This document shows, in pieces, positions 1 through 7,677 of a DNA stretch of 64,000 nt. The notes under the pieces are model-generated. The model made no database searches. It had not been told where the DNA came from and worked only from the letters and a program-made list of their open reading frames with translations. Within the stretch, counting starts at the first letter, position 1, and each line of letters begins with the position of its first letter. The position numbers and the translations under genes are program-made. The stretch spans positions 1 to 64,000 of the forward strand of contig NZ_JAJGSX010000002.1 of the NCBI RefSeq assembly GCF_021245725.1, given 5' to 3'. The DNA is from Pseudonocardia sp. TRM90224. Its GTDB lineage: Bacteria; Actinomycetota; Actinomycetes; Mycobacteriales; Pseudonocardiaceae.

Positions 1-65
1 GAAGACACGCTGGAGCGAGAACGGCGAGCGCGGGCCGCGAGCACACCTCGCCCGAGAGCGTAAGC

Positions 66-151
66 GGGCTCCGCGCACCCGCCAGAGCCCGTTGACCCTT
101 GCTGCCTTCCGGCCCTGGGGGAGTTCACAGGATGGACGCCGCGCGGAGCCC
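66..151 (-). ncRNA. ffs: Signal recognition particle RNA (small bacterial type)
   Basis: Read on the minus strand, the segment carries the conserved SRP domain IV core (GGGCCGGAAGGCAGCAAGGG, the GGAA tetraloop and the symmetric loop that bind Ffh). It is closed by a terminal helix formed by GGGCTCCGCGC at 66-76 and GCGCGGAGCCC at 141-151. The size of about 90 nt fits the short actinobacterial form without an Alu domain. The mature ends may extend a few bases beyond the helix. It works with Ffh to target membrane and secreted proteins. Confidence 0.93.
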
Positions 152-208
152 GTGGATGAGTGTAGTCCCCCGGCAGACCGCGGGATCGACCCGGCTATGC
201 TCGTCGAC

Positions 209-296
209 GGAGGATTCGCCTAGTGGCCTATGGCGCACGCTTGGAAAGCGTGTTGGGTTCACGCCCTCGCGGGTTCGAATCCCGCATCCTCCGCCA
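209..296 (+). tRNA. tRNA-Ser (anticodon GGA)
   Basis: The segment folds as a class II tRNA. The acceptor GGAGGAT pairs with ATCCTCC, there is a discriminator G and an encoded CCA (294-296), a long variable arm, the T-loop sequence GGTTCGAATCC, and an anticodon loop CTTGGAAAG with anticodon GGA. It lies close to the SRP RNA, but on the opposite strand. Confidence 0.96.
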
Positions 297-311
297 GCGT
301 CACCAGCACAA

Positions 312-347
312 ACGCCCGGTCGGTCGCTCTCGCGGTCGGCCGGGCGT
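312..347 (+). terminator. Hairpin downstream of tRNA-Ser(GGA)
   Basis: ACGCCCGG (312-319) pairs with CCGGGCGT (340-347), and partial inner pairing extends the stem. It lies 15 nt after the tRNA and just past the stop of the convergent gene at 356, so it can serve both. There is no U-tract, as is common in high-GC actinobacteria. Confidence 0.55.
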
Positions 348-355
348 CGGTGCGT

Positions 356-1126
356 TCAGCGCAGGTCGAACAGCCGCCCGTAACCGGTCACCGTGCCGGG
401 CCCGGCACCGGCCGCCGACAGCATCGCCCAGAGCAGCACCTGGTTGGCCGTCAGCACCGGCCGGCCCAGCTGCGCCTCCAGCGCGTCGATGACGCCCACG
501 GCGCGGAACCCGTTCCCGCCGATCACCACGGCATCCGCGGTGTCCGGCACGGTCCGCACGGCCCAGCTGTGCAGATCCCCGGGCCGGATGCTGCGCTGGT
601 CGCTCGGCAGTGGGCAGGACGCCGCGAGAACGACGTCGAACCCCGCGGCCCGGTAGTAGTCGTGCCCGAGCTCGTTGAGCGCGACGTCGAACCATGGCGG
701 GTGGACGGCCGCGACCCGTTCCACCCCGAACGCGCGCAACGCCGTCGCCGCCGCTGCGCAGGTCGTGACCACCGGGATCCCGTCCGTCCGCGCGCTGAGC
801 CGCTCGACCATCGCCGCTTCGCCCCTCGCCCCGACGACGTAGGCCGAGCTGGTGAACCCGAAGCCGATGGCGCTCAGCGGGGCGGCGCCGAGCAGGGCGA
901 CGGCGTCGTCGATCCCGGGCGGTTCGACGAAAGCGCGCACGGGCGCCAGCGGGATCGTCGGGTCCATCACGCCACCCGGCCCCATCGCACCGAACGGGAC
1001 CCTGGCGGCGTGGATGCCGACGTCTGCCGGCGCCATGGCCCGCAGCTCGGACTCCGGGCCGACGTCCGCGTGCGGGGTCAGCACACCCAGCCGCCACGTC
1101 ACGTCCCAGCCGTCCACATGCCACAT
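356..1126 (-). CDS. Asp/Glu racemase superfamily protein (arylmalonate decarboxylase / maleate isomerase-like)
   Basis: This 256-residue protein has the two-lobed fold signature of the arylmalonate decarboxylase/maleate cis-trans isomerase group. The C-terminal end GYGRLFDLR closely resembles the end of arylmalonate decarboxylase as I recall it. The first-lobe loop reads GFGFTSSAY (residues about 88-96) and the second-lobe loop reads VIGGNGFRAV (201-210). Family enzymes carry a catalytic Cys in one or both of these loops, and neither loop has one here; the only nearby Cys is in TTCAAAA (residue 123). The protein may therefore use different chemistry or only bind ligand. The ATG start is preceded by GGGAGGC at 6-nt spacing. 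It is transcribed divergently from the SnoaL-like gene. The substrate cannot be predicted. Confidence 0.8.
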   Translation of the reverse strand: MWHVDGWDVTWRLGVLTPHADVGPESELRAMAPADVGIHAARVPFGAMGPGGVMDPTIPLAPVRAFVEPPGIDDAVALLGAAPLSAIGFGFTSSAYVVGARGEAAMVERLSARTDGIPVVTTCAAAATALRAFGVERVAAVHPPWFDVALNELGHDYYRAAGFDVVLAASCPLPSDQRSIRPGDLHSWAVRTVPDTADAVVIGGNGFRAVGVIDALEAQLGRPVLTANQVLLWAMLSAAGAGPGTVTGYGRLFDLR

Positions 1127-1218
1127 GACAGCCTCCCGCCTACCACCTCGGAGTTCGTGGCGGCTGCATTACGTCTGAGGTCATCGACCGGCGCCCGCAC
1201 CGCGGCAAAACTGGTCGC

Positions 1219-1635
1219 ATGAACACCAGGGAGACCGTCGACGAGCTGCTCCGCCGTGTCGCTGCGGGCGATCCGGAGCAGATCGCCGAGATGTACGCCG
1301 ACCACGTGACCTGGATGGTGAACTGGCCCGAGGGCGACTACTCGCAGACCACCCCGTGGATCCGGCACCGCTCGACCCGCTCCGGGATGGCCGACCACTT
1401 CCGGCTCCTCGCCGAGAACCACGTGCCGGACGAGAGCTCCGCGGTCGTCAGCACCGTGCTCGTCGACGGGGCCGACGCCGTGGTGATGGGCGAGCTCCAC
1501 TACACCGCCAAGCCGACCGGCCGCCGCTACGTGGCGGCGTTCGCCCTGCACGTGACGGTCGAGGACGGGCTGGTCACGCGCCACCACATCTACGAGGACA
1601 GCCTCGCCGTGGCCGGCGCGTTCGCCCGCCCGTAA
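1219..1635 (+). CDS. SnoaL/NTF2-like protein
   Basis: This 138-residue protein has the alpha+beta cone pattern of the NTF2/SnoaL superfamily: an N-terminal helix with TVDELLRRVAAGD, then AEMYADHVTW, and a closing strand with TRHHIYEDSLAVAGAF. Members are ketosteroid isomerases, polyketide cyclases or ligand-binding proteins of unknown role, and the specific function is not evident. The stop codon lies 2 nt before palindromic repeat A1, so the element forms the 3' boundary of the transcript. The start ATG has no clear ribosome binding site and could be leaderless. Confidence 0.75.
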   Translation: MNTRETVDELLRRVAAGDPEQIAEMYADHVTWMVNWPEGDYSQTTPWIRHRSTRSGMADHFRLLAENHVPDESSAVVSTVLVDGADAVVMGELHYTAKPTGRRYVAAFALHVTVEDGLVTRHHIYEDSLAVAGAFARP

Positions 1636-1637
1636 CC

Positions 1638-1698
1638 GTCGACAACGACGTTTTGGCTGTTGTTAGCGCTAACAAAGCGCCAGAACGTCGTTGTCGAC
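1638..1698. repeat. Palindromic repeat family A, copy A1 (61 bp)
   Basis: A 61-bp near-perfect inverted repeat, bounded by GTCGAC at both ends, with arms GTCGACAACGACGTT / GAACGTCGTTGTCGAC and a central TTAGCGCTAA. Two other 61-bp copies occur at 35367-35427 and 49089-49149. This copy lies between two co-directional genes, starting 2 nt after the SnoaL-like stop codon and ending about 140 nt before sugE. As RNA it would form one long hairpin. Confidence 0.9.
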
Positions 1699-1836
1699 GT
1701 CGTGGTCAGACCGGTCACCATCACGGCCACGACGCTCGATCGCCACTACTGTTTGAAGAAGGTCCGCGGTTGCGGTCACCTCCGGACGAGTGCGTCGTAC
1801 CCGGCACGCCAAGACGACGCCCACCGGAGGTGTGTC

Positions 1837-2151
1837 GTGGCATGGATCGCACTGATCGTCTCGGGCGTGCTGGAGACCGTCTGGGCCAGCGCGTTGAGCC
1901 GTTCGGAAGGCTTCACGAAACCGCTGCCCACCGCGGTCTTCGGCGTGGCGCTCGTGCTCAGCATGCTCGGGCTGGCGTTCGCGCTGCGCGAGATCCCGGT
2001 CGGCACCGGGTACGCGATCTGGGTCGGGATCGGGGCCGTCGGCACCGCCGCGTACGGGATGGCGGTCCTCGGCGAACCGGCCACCACGGCCCGGATGCTC
2101 TGCCTCGTTGCGATCGTGGCCGGCGTCGCGGGCCTGAAGTTCCTGCATTGA
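1837..2151 (+). CDS. sugE: SMR-family small multidrug/guanidinium exporter (SugE/Gdx type)
   Basis: This four-helix membrane protein of 104 residues has the usual SMR length. It starts AWIALIVSGVLETVWASAL with the essential TM1 Glu, and has SMLGLAFALREIPVGTGYAIW and VGIGAVGTA in TM2-3, a pattern of the SugE/Gdx subfamily rather than EmrE. Gdx proteins export guanidinium ions as antiparallel dimers driven by protons. The GTG start at 1837 is supported by GGAGG at 1826-1830 and by TM1 starting immediately; an upstream in-frame start at 1660 lies inside repeat A1 and is rejected. I saw no guanidine riboswitch in the leader. It is encoded singly, as Gdx homodimers are. Confidence 0.9.
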   Translation: MAWIALIVSGVLETVWASALSRSEGFTKPLPTAVFGVALVLSMLGLAFALREIPVGTGYAIWVGIGAVGTAAYGMAVLGEPATTARMLCLVAIVAGVAGLKFLH

Positions 2152-2247
2152 GGTGAAGTAGCGAGTTCGATGCTTCGAGGCCGGTCCCGCGGGGAACACC
2201 CCCGCAGCGGGTCGATCTCTGCGACCCCCCGCAACACGGGAGGCACC

Positions 2248-2526
2248 GTGACCGTCACGGGCATCATCACCGCAATCATCATCGGCGCGATCATCGGCGT
2301 GCTCGGGCGGCTCGTCGTGCCGGGCCGGCAGTCGATCCCGATCTGGCTCACGATCGTGATCGGCATCATCGCCGCCTTCGTCGGCACCTTCATCGCACGT
2401 GCGCTCGGCATCCCGACCGCGACGTCCGGCATCGACTGGCTGGAGCTACTGGTCCAGGTCATCGTGGCCGCGATCGGCGTCTACATCGCTGCCGCCATGT
2501 ACGGGAGGCGGTCGATCAGGCACTGA
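2248..2526 (+). CDS. GlsB/YeaQ/YmgE family small membrane protein
   Basis: This 92-residue protein has three hydrophobic segments and glycine-rich stretches (GAIIGVLGRLVVPGRQ, IGIIAAFVGTFIARALG). These are typical of the transglycosylase-associated/GlsB stress-membrane family, whose biochemical role is unknown. The GTG start at 2248 follows GGGAGG at 2238-2243; the longer in-frame start has no ribosome binding site and adds an Arg-rich non-conserved tail. It is followed by a strong terminator. It lies 96 bp after sugE and is co-directional, possibly with its own promoter. Confidence 0.85.
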   Translation: MTVTGIITAIIIGAIIGVLGRLVVPGRQSIPIWLTIVIGIIAAFVGTFIARALGIPTATSGIDWLELLVQVIVAAIGVYIAAAMYGRRSIRH

Positions 2527-2539
2527 TCCGGTCCCGTCG

Positions 2540-2585
2540 AGCAGGCAGCCGGGCCACCTCCTTCGGGACGGTGGCCCGGCTGCTC
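2540..2585 (+). terminator. GC-rich intrinsic-type terminator after the GlsB-like gene
   Basis: AGCCGGGCCACC (2547-2558) pairs perfectly with GGTGGCCCGGCT (2570-2581), extended by GAGCA/TGCTC at the base. The loop is 11 nt. It lies about 15 nt after the stop and ends just upstream of the next gene, so it separates two transcription units. Confidence 0.8.
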
Positions 2586-2598
2586 GCACAATGGGCGG

Positions 2599-3555
2599 AT
2601 GATCGACGCCCCGACCTTCGCGGACGTGCGGGCCGCAGCCGACCGGATCCGCGGCCACGCGCACCGTACGCCCGTCCTCACCTCGCGCCGTGTGGACGAC
2701 GAGGTCGGCGCCCAGCTCTTCTTCAAGTGCGAGAACCTCCAGCGGATGGGCGCCTTCAAGTTCCGCGGCGCCTTCAACGCGCTCTCCCGGTTCGAGGAGG
2801 AGCAGCGGCGGAACGGGGTTGTCGCGTATTCGTCGGGGAACCACGCGCAGGCCATCGCGCTCGCCGGGCGCATCCTCGGCATCCCGGCCACCATCGTGAT
2901 GCCGCACGACGCGCCGGCGAGCAAGATCGCCGCGACCGAGGGCTACGGCGCGACCGTCGTCCGCTACGACCGCTACACGGAGGACCGCGAGGCGATCGGT
3001 GCCGCCCTGGCGGCCGAGCGCGGCCTCACCCTCATCCCGCCCTACGATCATCCGGACGTCATCGCCGGTCAGGGAACGGCGACGCTGGAGCTGCTGGAGG
3101 ACGTCGGCGAGCTCGACGCCCTGTACCTGCCGCTCGGGGGTGGCGGGCTCAGCTCGGGGGCGGCGCTCGCGGCGCGGGCGCTCTCGCCGAGCTGCCAGGT
3201 GTTCGGGGTGGAGCCGGAAGCGGGCGACGACGTGCGGCAGTCGATCCGCAGCGGCCGGATCGTGCACATCCCGGCGCCGTCGACGATCGCCGACGGCGCG
3301 CAGACCCAGCACCCGGGCGAGATCACCTTCCCGATCCTCCAGCGCGAGCTGACCGACGTGCTGACCGCCACCGACGACGAGCTGGTCGACGCGATGCGGG
3401 TGTTCGCGGCCACGCTCAAGATCGTCGTGGAGCCGACCGGCTGCCTCGGCTTCGCCGCAGCCCGCCGGGCCGCGCCGGCCGGCAAGCGGGTCGGGGTGCT
3501 GATCAGCGGCGGGAACGTCGATCTGGACCGGTTCGCGGCGCTGATCGCGGGCTGA
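2599..3555 (+). CDS. Fold-type II PLP enzyme, threonine/serine/hydroxyaspartate ammonia-lyase type
   Basis: This 318-residue enzyme is a single catalytic domain without the ACT regulatory domain of biosynthetic IlvA. The PLP lysine is in GAFKFRGAF (about residue 54), with the substrate loop SSGNHAQ, the phosphate-binding glycine loop LGGGGLSSG, and the closing SGGNVD. The segment SGRIVHIPAPSTIADGA resembles catabolic threonine/serine dehydratases, serine racemases and threo-3-hydroxyaspartate ammonia-lyases, which are hard to separate by eye. It most likely deaminates a small hydroxy-amino acid to a 2-oxoacid. It is the first gene of a probable operon: the next start lies 3 nt after its stop. 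Confidence 0.88.
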   Translation: MIDAPTFADVRAAADRIRGHAHRTPVLTSRRVDDEVGAQLFFKCENLQRMGAFKFRGAFNALSRFEEEQRRNGVVAYSSGNHAQAIALAGRILGIPATIVMPHDAPASKIAATEGYGATVVRYDRYTEDREAIGAALAAERGLTLIPPYDHPDVIAGQGTATLELLEDVGELDALYLPLGGGGLSSGAALAARALSPSCQVFGVEPEAGDDVRQSIRSGRIVHIPAPSTIADGAQTQHPGEITFPILQRELTDVLTATDDELVDAMRVFAATLKIVVEPTGCLGFAAARRAAPAGKRVGVLISGGNVDLDRFAALIAG

Positions 3556-3558
3556 CCG

Positions 3559-4296
3559 GTGGCCCAGCTGATCGACTACTCGGTGCGGCTCGCGCCGGGC
3601 CTCGCCGTCATCGTCGTGGCCGTCGCGCTGCTGGGACGACACGCCCCCGCGTTGCGGATCGGCCTGCTGATCTCGGCGTTCGTGCTGATGCGCGACCTCA
3701 TGACGCCGATGGGTTTCTGGCAGTTCGGCCGCACCGATGCCGGGCTGCCCTGGCTGCGGTTCCTCGACGACGGCTTCGTGATCAGTGCGCTCGCGGGAGC
3801 GGCCTTGGCGCTGACCGCGGTCGCCGTGCTGACGCAGCGCGACCTCGCGGCGGGCATCGTGTGGGGCCGGCTCGACGTCCGCGCGCTGCTGACGGCTTTG
3901 GGTGCCGCCGCCGTGATCCTCGTGCCGTTGCTGCTGCTCATGGACACCGTCCCGCTCGCGGACCGGGGCGGGCCGGTCGCCGTCGCGGTGATCTGGCCGC
4001 TCCTGCTGATCGCCTACGGCGGGAACCTGATGGAGGAGGTGCTCTTCCGCGGGATGCTCCAGGGCCACCTCGACTCGCTCGGGATCGCGCCGCGGCGCGT
4101 CGTCCTCCTCTCCGGGCTGTTCTTCGCGGCAGGCCACGTCTTCCTGGCTGCGACCGTAACCTCGCTCGGCTGGCCGCTGCTCCTGTTCGCGCTGGTCGAA
4201 GGGCTCGCGTGTGCGTGGGTACGGCAGCGGGCCGGGGTGCTCGCCTCGACGGTGACGCACGGCTCGGTGATCTTCGTCCTGGCCGTCGGGATCTAG
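3559..4296 (+). CDS. CPBP-family intramembrane metalloprotease
   Basis: This 245-residue polytopic protein has about seven hydrophobic segments. The Abi/CAAX motifs are present: EEVLFRGMLQ (EExxxR), then FFAAGHVFL and a C-terminal THGSVIF histidine. Family members are Rce1-like glutamyl intramembrane proteases, and some act in bacteriocin self-immunity; the substrate here is unknown. The GTG start lies 3 nt after the preceding dehydratase stop, indicating co-translation. Confidence 0.85.
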   Translation: MAQLIDYSVRLAPGLAVIVVAVALLGRHAPALRIGLLISAFVLMRDLMTPMGFWQFGRTDAGLPWLRFLDDGFVISALAGAALALTAVAVLTQRDLAAGIVWGRLDVRALLTALGAAAVILVPLLLLMDTVPLADRGGPVAVAVIWPLLLIAYGGNLMEEVLFRGMLQGHLDSLGIAPRRVVLLSGLFFAAGHVFLAATVTSLGWPLLLFALVEGLACAWVRQRAGVLASTVTHGSVIFVLAVGI

Positions 4297-4361
4297 GCCC
4301 GGATGGGCCGACCGCGTTTGGACCTGGCCCGCTGCCCTCTTCCCGTTGCAAGGTGCGGTCC

Positions 4362-5477
4362 ATGGACCGGTTCGACGCCTGGATCAGAGGCGGGCTCGTC
4401 GATCTCAACACCGAGCTGGAGGAGGCGTACTTCGCCGCCCGGGCCACGATCCTGCACGGCGACGAGCTGGACCGGATCAAGCAGACCATCGCCGGCGACG
4501 GCGCGAAGCTCGTCGGCGAGATCACGGCGCTGCCGGCGGGCTCGGCCGAGCGTTACGAGCTGCTCGGGCTGGTGGGGCACTACCTGAGCGCCTGCCGCCG
4601 GCACGAGGTCGACGGCTCCGAGGCGTGGCCGCTGGCCAGCAGGCTCGGCCTCGCGCTCGGCGTCGCCCCGCGGCTCGTCTTCCCGCACCAGAGCACCGCG
4701 AACACGGCCGTCCGCGACAGCTTCCGCACGTTCACGCACCTCACCGACGAGCGGATCTTCATCGTGCAGAACGGGCTCGGCGTGCTGGCCTACCAGCGCG
4801 CGGCGCACGCACTGCGCGCGATCCCCGCTATGGGCGTTTCCCACCCGATGACGGCCTACCTGCTGGACGGCGCCCGGAGCGCGCTGGAGGACGTGCTGCG
4901 GTTCAACCGCGAGCTCGCCGACACGCTCGACGCCGAGCGCTTCTTCCTGAACGTCCGGCCGTACTTCGCCGGCCATGACGTCGGCGGCGTCACCTACCGC
5001 GGGCTGAACGCCGGCGACTTCGCCGCGATCAACGAGATCGACCTGCTCCTCGGCCTCGACGCCGGCGACGCCTTCTACCAGCAGGTGATGGTCGAGAAGT
5101 ACCCGTTCCTCCCGCCGGCGGACCAGGAGTTGCTGCGCGCGGCGAGCCTGCGCGCGTCGTCGCTGCTGGACGGATTCCTGGAGGAAGCCGCCGACCAGCC
5201 CGGCACCCCGCAGCTGCGGACCAACGCCCGGCTCTTCCTCGACGTCTGCCAGGCCCACGCCGCGGCGTACACGTTCCACCACCATCGGCTGGTCAAGCCC
5301 TTCCTCGAACGGCCGGCGGCCTCGGCACCCGCTGCCGGATCTTCGAGCGGGCCACCGCTGGACGTCGTGATCGCCGGGCTGGCGCGGATCAGCGACCTGC
5401 GCGGTGCCCGCGACCGTCCCGGCCACCCCACGGCCAGGGCGCGGCTCGACCGGCTCCGCTCGCTGGTCTCTGGGTGA
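4362..5477 (+). CDS. PrnB-like protein (monodechloroaminopyrrolnitrin synthase family; IDO superfamily)
   Basis: This 371-residue soluble protein resembles PrnB, the heme enzyme of pyrrolnitrin synthesis that is structurally related to indoleamine/tryptophan dioxygenases. The segment NVRPYFAGHDVGGVTYRG followed by NAGDFAAINEIDLLLGL is what I recognise from that family. His-rich YTFHHHRLVKPF near residue 310 could include the heme ligand. No halogenases or other prn genes lie nearby, so it is unlikely to make pyrrolnitrin; a dioxygenase or another heme role on an indole-type substrate is an inference. The ATG at 4362 was chosen as the domain start. It lies 65 bp after the CPBP gene and is probably in the same operon. 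Confidence 0.72.
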   Translation: MDRFDAWIRGGLVDLNTELEEAYFAARATILHGDELDRIKQTIAGDGAKLVGEITALPAGSAERYELLGLVGHYLSACRRHEVDGSEAWPLASRLGLALGVAPRLVFPHQSTANTAVRDSFRTFTHLTDERIFIVQNGLGVLAYQRAAHALRAIPAMGVSHPMTAYLLDGARSALEDVLRFNRELADTLDAERFFLNVRPYFAGHDVGGVTYRGLNAGDFAAINEIDLLLGLDAGDAFYQQVMVEKYPFLPPADQELLRAASLRASSLLDGFLEEAADQPGTPQLRTNARLFLDVCQAHAAAYTFHHHRLVKPFLERPAASAPAAGSSSGPPLDVVIAGLARISDLRGARDRPGHPTARARLDRLRSLVSG

Positions 5478-5523
5478 ACTTGGCCGTGTTGCCGGGCGGG
5501 GCCGCTCTGATAGCGATGGACGC

Positions 5524-6340
5524 ATGGCTTTCCGCGTGCACCACCTGAACTGCGCCACCTTCCGCCCGCCGGCGAAGGGCAGCACCGACGACGGCCGGAC
5601 GGTCTGCCGACCTGCTGGTCGAGACCGCCCACGGGCTGGTGCTCGTCGACACCGGGCTCGGCACGGGAGACGTCGCGCGGCCCGAGGAGACCATCCACCC
5701 GATCGTCCGCGACAACCTCGCGCCCGAACTACGTCCGGACGAGCCGGCCCTCGCGCAGGTCGAGGCGCTCGGCTTCGCACCGTCGGACGTCCGCCACATC
5801 GTGCTGACGCACTTCGACTTCGACCACGCCGGCGGCCTCCGCGACTTCCCCGACGCCGCTGTGCACGTCTCGGCCGCGGGCTACGCGGGGATGCAGCAGC
5901 CGTCGTCGCCGACGCAGGCCGCCCGGTACGTCGCCAAGCAGTGGGAGCACGGGCCGAAGTGGGTGGTCGAGCCGGCCGGGACGGACAAGTGGTTCGGCAT
6001 CGCCGGCGTCACGCCGCTGACCGGCCTCGACGAGCTGCTGTTCGTGCCGCTGGAGGGGCACCAGGTCGGGCACTCCGGCGTCGCGGTGCCGGTCGCCGGC
6101 GGCCGCTGGCTGCTGCACGCGGGCGACGCGGTGTTCCACCGCGGCCGGATCGCACCCGAGTTCGCCCCCTGCCCGCCGCTCGTCGAGGAGATGGAAATCG
6201 CGGGCGCCGAGGACGAGGCGTTGTACGACGAGTCCGTGCTGCGGCTCGCGACGCTGCACCGCGACCACTCCGACGAGGTCGAGATCGTCGTCGCACACGA
6301 CACGCGGCAGTTCGACGAGCTGGTAGGCGGGGCGGGCTGA
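5524..6340 (+). pseudogene. Metallo-beta-lactamase-fold hydrolase (lactonase-like), frameshifted near its N-terminus
   Basis: Two reading frames together make one complete MBL-fold hydrolase. The first encodes MAFRVHHLNCATFRPP (from ATG 5524), the usual opening of this group. The second begins at about 5612 with LLVETAHGLVLVDTGLG and runs to 6340. It contains the zinc motif THFDFDHAGG, then LHAGDAVFHRG and VVAHDTRQF. Joining them needs a +1 (or -2) shift around 5604-5612; restoring two bases would give VCHDLLVE, as expected for the family. Either the gene is broken, or the sequence has an indel error, or translation restarts at GTG 5639 to give a shortened protein that keeps all metal ligands. 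Confidence 0.72.
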
Positions 6341-6378
6341 ACCACCCGAGAGCCCCGAGGAGGTGGGGTGCCAGGTGG

Positions 6379-6433
6379 TGCCAGGAAAGTGGCTTTCCTG
6401 GCACCACAGGACAGGAAAGCCACTTTCCTGGCA
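6379..6433. repeat. Palindromic repeat family C, copy C1
   Basis: Two 22-bp arms, TGCCAGGAAAGTGGCTTTCC.. (6379-6400) and its exact reverse complement (6412-6433), are separated by 11 bp. Each arm is itself a small palindrome (CAGGAAAG-TGG-CTTTCCTG), so the RNA could form either one long or two short hairpins. It lies between the MBL gene (+) and tRNA-Ser (-), which converge. Related copies are at 20463-20517 and 54733-54783. Confidence 0.88.
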
Positions 6434-6590
6434 ACCCGCATCCGCCACCCCGACCGCCGCGATCACGTGAACCCGGCCCCGCGACCCGCCGTACCCCCGG
6501 TATGCCCTCGACGCACCCCAGCGGTGAAACCCGGTTGAGACGGGCGTGTATTGCCCGACGGCCACGCTGACGTGCGTGAACGAACGAGAA

Positions 6591-6624
6591 ACGCCGGGTC
6601 TCCTCGATCAAGGAGGCCCGGCGT
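6591..6624 (-). terminator. Terminator of tRNA-Ser(CGA)
   Basis: Read on the minus strand, a 14-bp stem (AGGAGGCCCGGCGT with ACGCCGGGTCTCCT, one wobble) with a 6-nt loop is followed by a T-rich run, TTTCTCGTT. It begins 8 nt after the tRNA CCA end and is the clearest classical intrinsic terminator in the window. Confidence 0.8.
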
Positions 6625-6631
6625 CTGCTGG

Positions 6632-6719
6632 TGGCGGTAGCGGTGGGATTTGAACCCACGGAGGCTTGCACCTCACACGCTTTCGAGGCGTGCTCCTTCG
6701 GCCGCTCGGACACGCTACC
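6632..6719 (-). tRNA. tRNA-Ser (anticodon CGA)
   Basis: Minus-strand class II tRNA. The acceptor GGTAGCG pairs with CGCTACC, followed by discriminator G and encoded CCA (6632-6634). The D-arm contains GAGCGGCCGAA, the anticodon loop is CCTCGAAAG (CGA), there is a long variable arm, and the T-loop is GGTTCAAATCC. It reads UCG codons. Confidence 0.96.
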
Positions 6720-6816
6720 GCCGACCAGCTTACAAGAGCCCTTGCGGCGCTCGCGTCCGGTATACCCCTCCTTGAACCTCCCGCCCGGCCCCGGGCACCA
6801 CACCTCGAAGGTGGCC

Positions 6817-7677
6817 ATGTCCTCGTCTCTCCGCCGTCTCACCGTCGCCGCCGCGCTCGTCCTGGTCACGGTCGGCTGCGCCCCGGCACCCGAATCGACC
6901 CCCAAGGCGCAGCCGCAGGACGCGGCCTGCGCGCCCGGCGCGTTGCCCACGCTCGCGACGGGCACGTTGACGATCGGGACCGACCAGCCGGTCTACCCGC
7001 CGTGGTACGTCGACGACGACCCCACCTCGGGGAAGGGCTTCGAGTCGGCGGTCGCGTACGCCATCGCAGGCGAGCTCGGATACGCCAAGGACAAGGTCAA
7101 GTGGGCTCGGGTCCCGTTCAACGCGGCGATCCAGCCCGGCCCGAAGACCTACGACCTCAACCTCACCGAGTTCTCCATCACCGAGGATCGCAAGGCGGCC
7201 GTCGACTTCTCCGCGCCCTACTACGACGTCAAGCAGGCCGTCGTCACGCTCGGCACGAGCAGCGTGGCCGGCGCGAAGTCGATCGCCGACCTGAAGAACG
7301 CCCGCATCGGCGCGCAGGTCGGGACCACCAGCTACGACGCGGTCACCCAGCAGATCGCCCCGACGTCGCAGCCGGCTGTCTTCAACACGAACGACGACGC
7401 GAAGCTGGCGCTGACCAACGGCCAGGTCGACGCGATCGTGGTCGACCTCCCGACGGCGTTCTACATCACCTCGGCCGAGCTGACCGGCGGCAAGATCATC
7501 GGGCAGCTGCCTGCCGGTGCGGGGACACCCGAGCAGTTCGGCGCGGTGCTCGACAAGGGCAGCGCGTTGACGAGCTGCGTCTCGGGCGCCGTCGACCGGC
7601 TGCGCGCGGCCGGCACGTTGAAGTCGCTGGAGACCGAGTGGCTCGCCTCCGCCGAAACCGCGCCTGAGCTGCGGTGA
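6817..7677 (+). CDS. Polar amino acid ABC transporter, substrate-binding lipoprotein
   Basis: This 286-residue protein starts with a lipoprotein signal (MSSSLRRLTVAAALVLVTVGC), with the lipid-attachment Cys followed by a flexible Pro/Ala linker. The rest is a family 3 periplasmic-binding-protein fold: LTIGTDQPVYPPWY, then GFESAVAYAIA and the SITEDRKAAVDFSAPYY signature, and IADLKNARIGAQVGTTS in the second lobe. This family binds polar amino acids or opines. It is the first gene of a three-gene operon; its stop overlaps the permease start (GTGA). The ATG at 6817 was chosen because it gives a complete signal peptide. Confidence 0.92.
   Translation: MSSSLRRLTVAAALVLVTVGCAPAPESTPKAQPQDAACAPGALPTLATGTLTIGTDQPVYPPWYVDDDPTSGKGFESAVAYAIAGELGYAKDKVKWARVPFNAAIQPGPKTYDLNLTEFSITEDRKAAVDFSAPYYDVKQAVVTLGTSSVAGAKSIADLKNARIGAQVGTTSYDAVTQQIAPTSQPAVFNTNDDAKLALTNGQVDAIVVDLPTAFYITSAELTGGKIIGQLPAGAGTPEQFGAVLDKGSALTSCVSGAVDRLRAAGTLKSLETEWLASAETAPELR

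Noticed and set aside
1699..1836. Guanidine riboswitch upstream of sugE
   Set aside because: Neither the guanidine-I core nor paired ACGR-loop hairpins (guanidine-II) could be folded from the leader. GGTCCG and ACGA occur only as isolated matches.
1660..1836. Longer SugE start from within repeat A1
   Set aside because: The extra 59 residues come from the palindrome and a non-conserved Arg/His-rich leader. The start at 1837 has a ribosome binding site and the correct TM1 position.
2446..4260. Long antisense open frames across real genes (for example 600 residues here)
   Set aside because: High GC creates long stop-free frames on the other strand. They are rich in Arg/Pro/Glu and lack domains, while the sense frames have intact motifs.
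209..6719. Genomic island bounded by two tRNA-Ser genes
   Set aside because: The two tRNAs have different anticodons, no integrase or direct att duplication is present, and the genes between have normal composition.
6631..6816. Long N-terminal extension of the amino acid-binding lipoprotein through the tRNA
   Set aside because: The extension overlaps tRNA-Ser(CGA) and would bury the signal peptide; ATG 6817 gives a normal lipoprotein.
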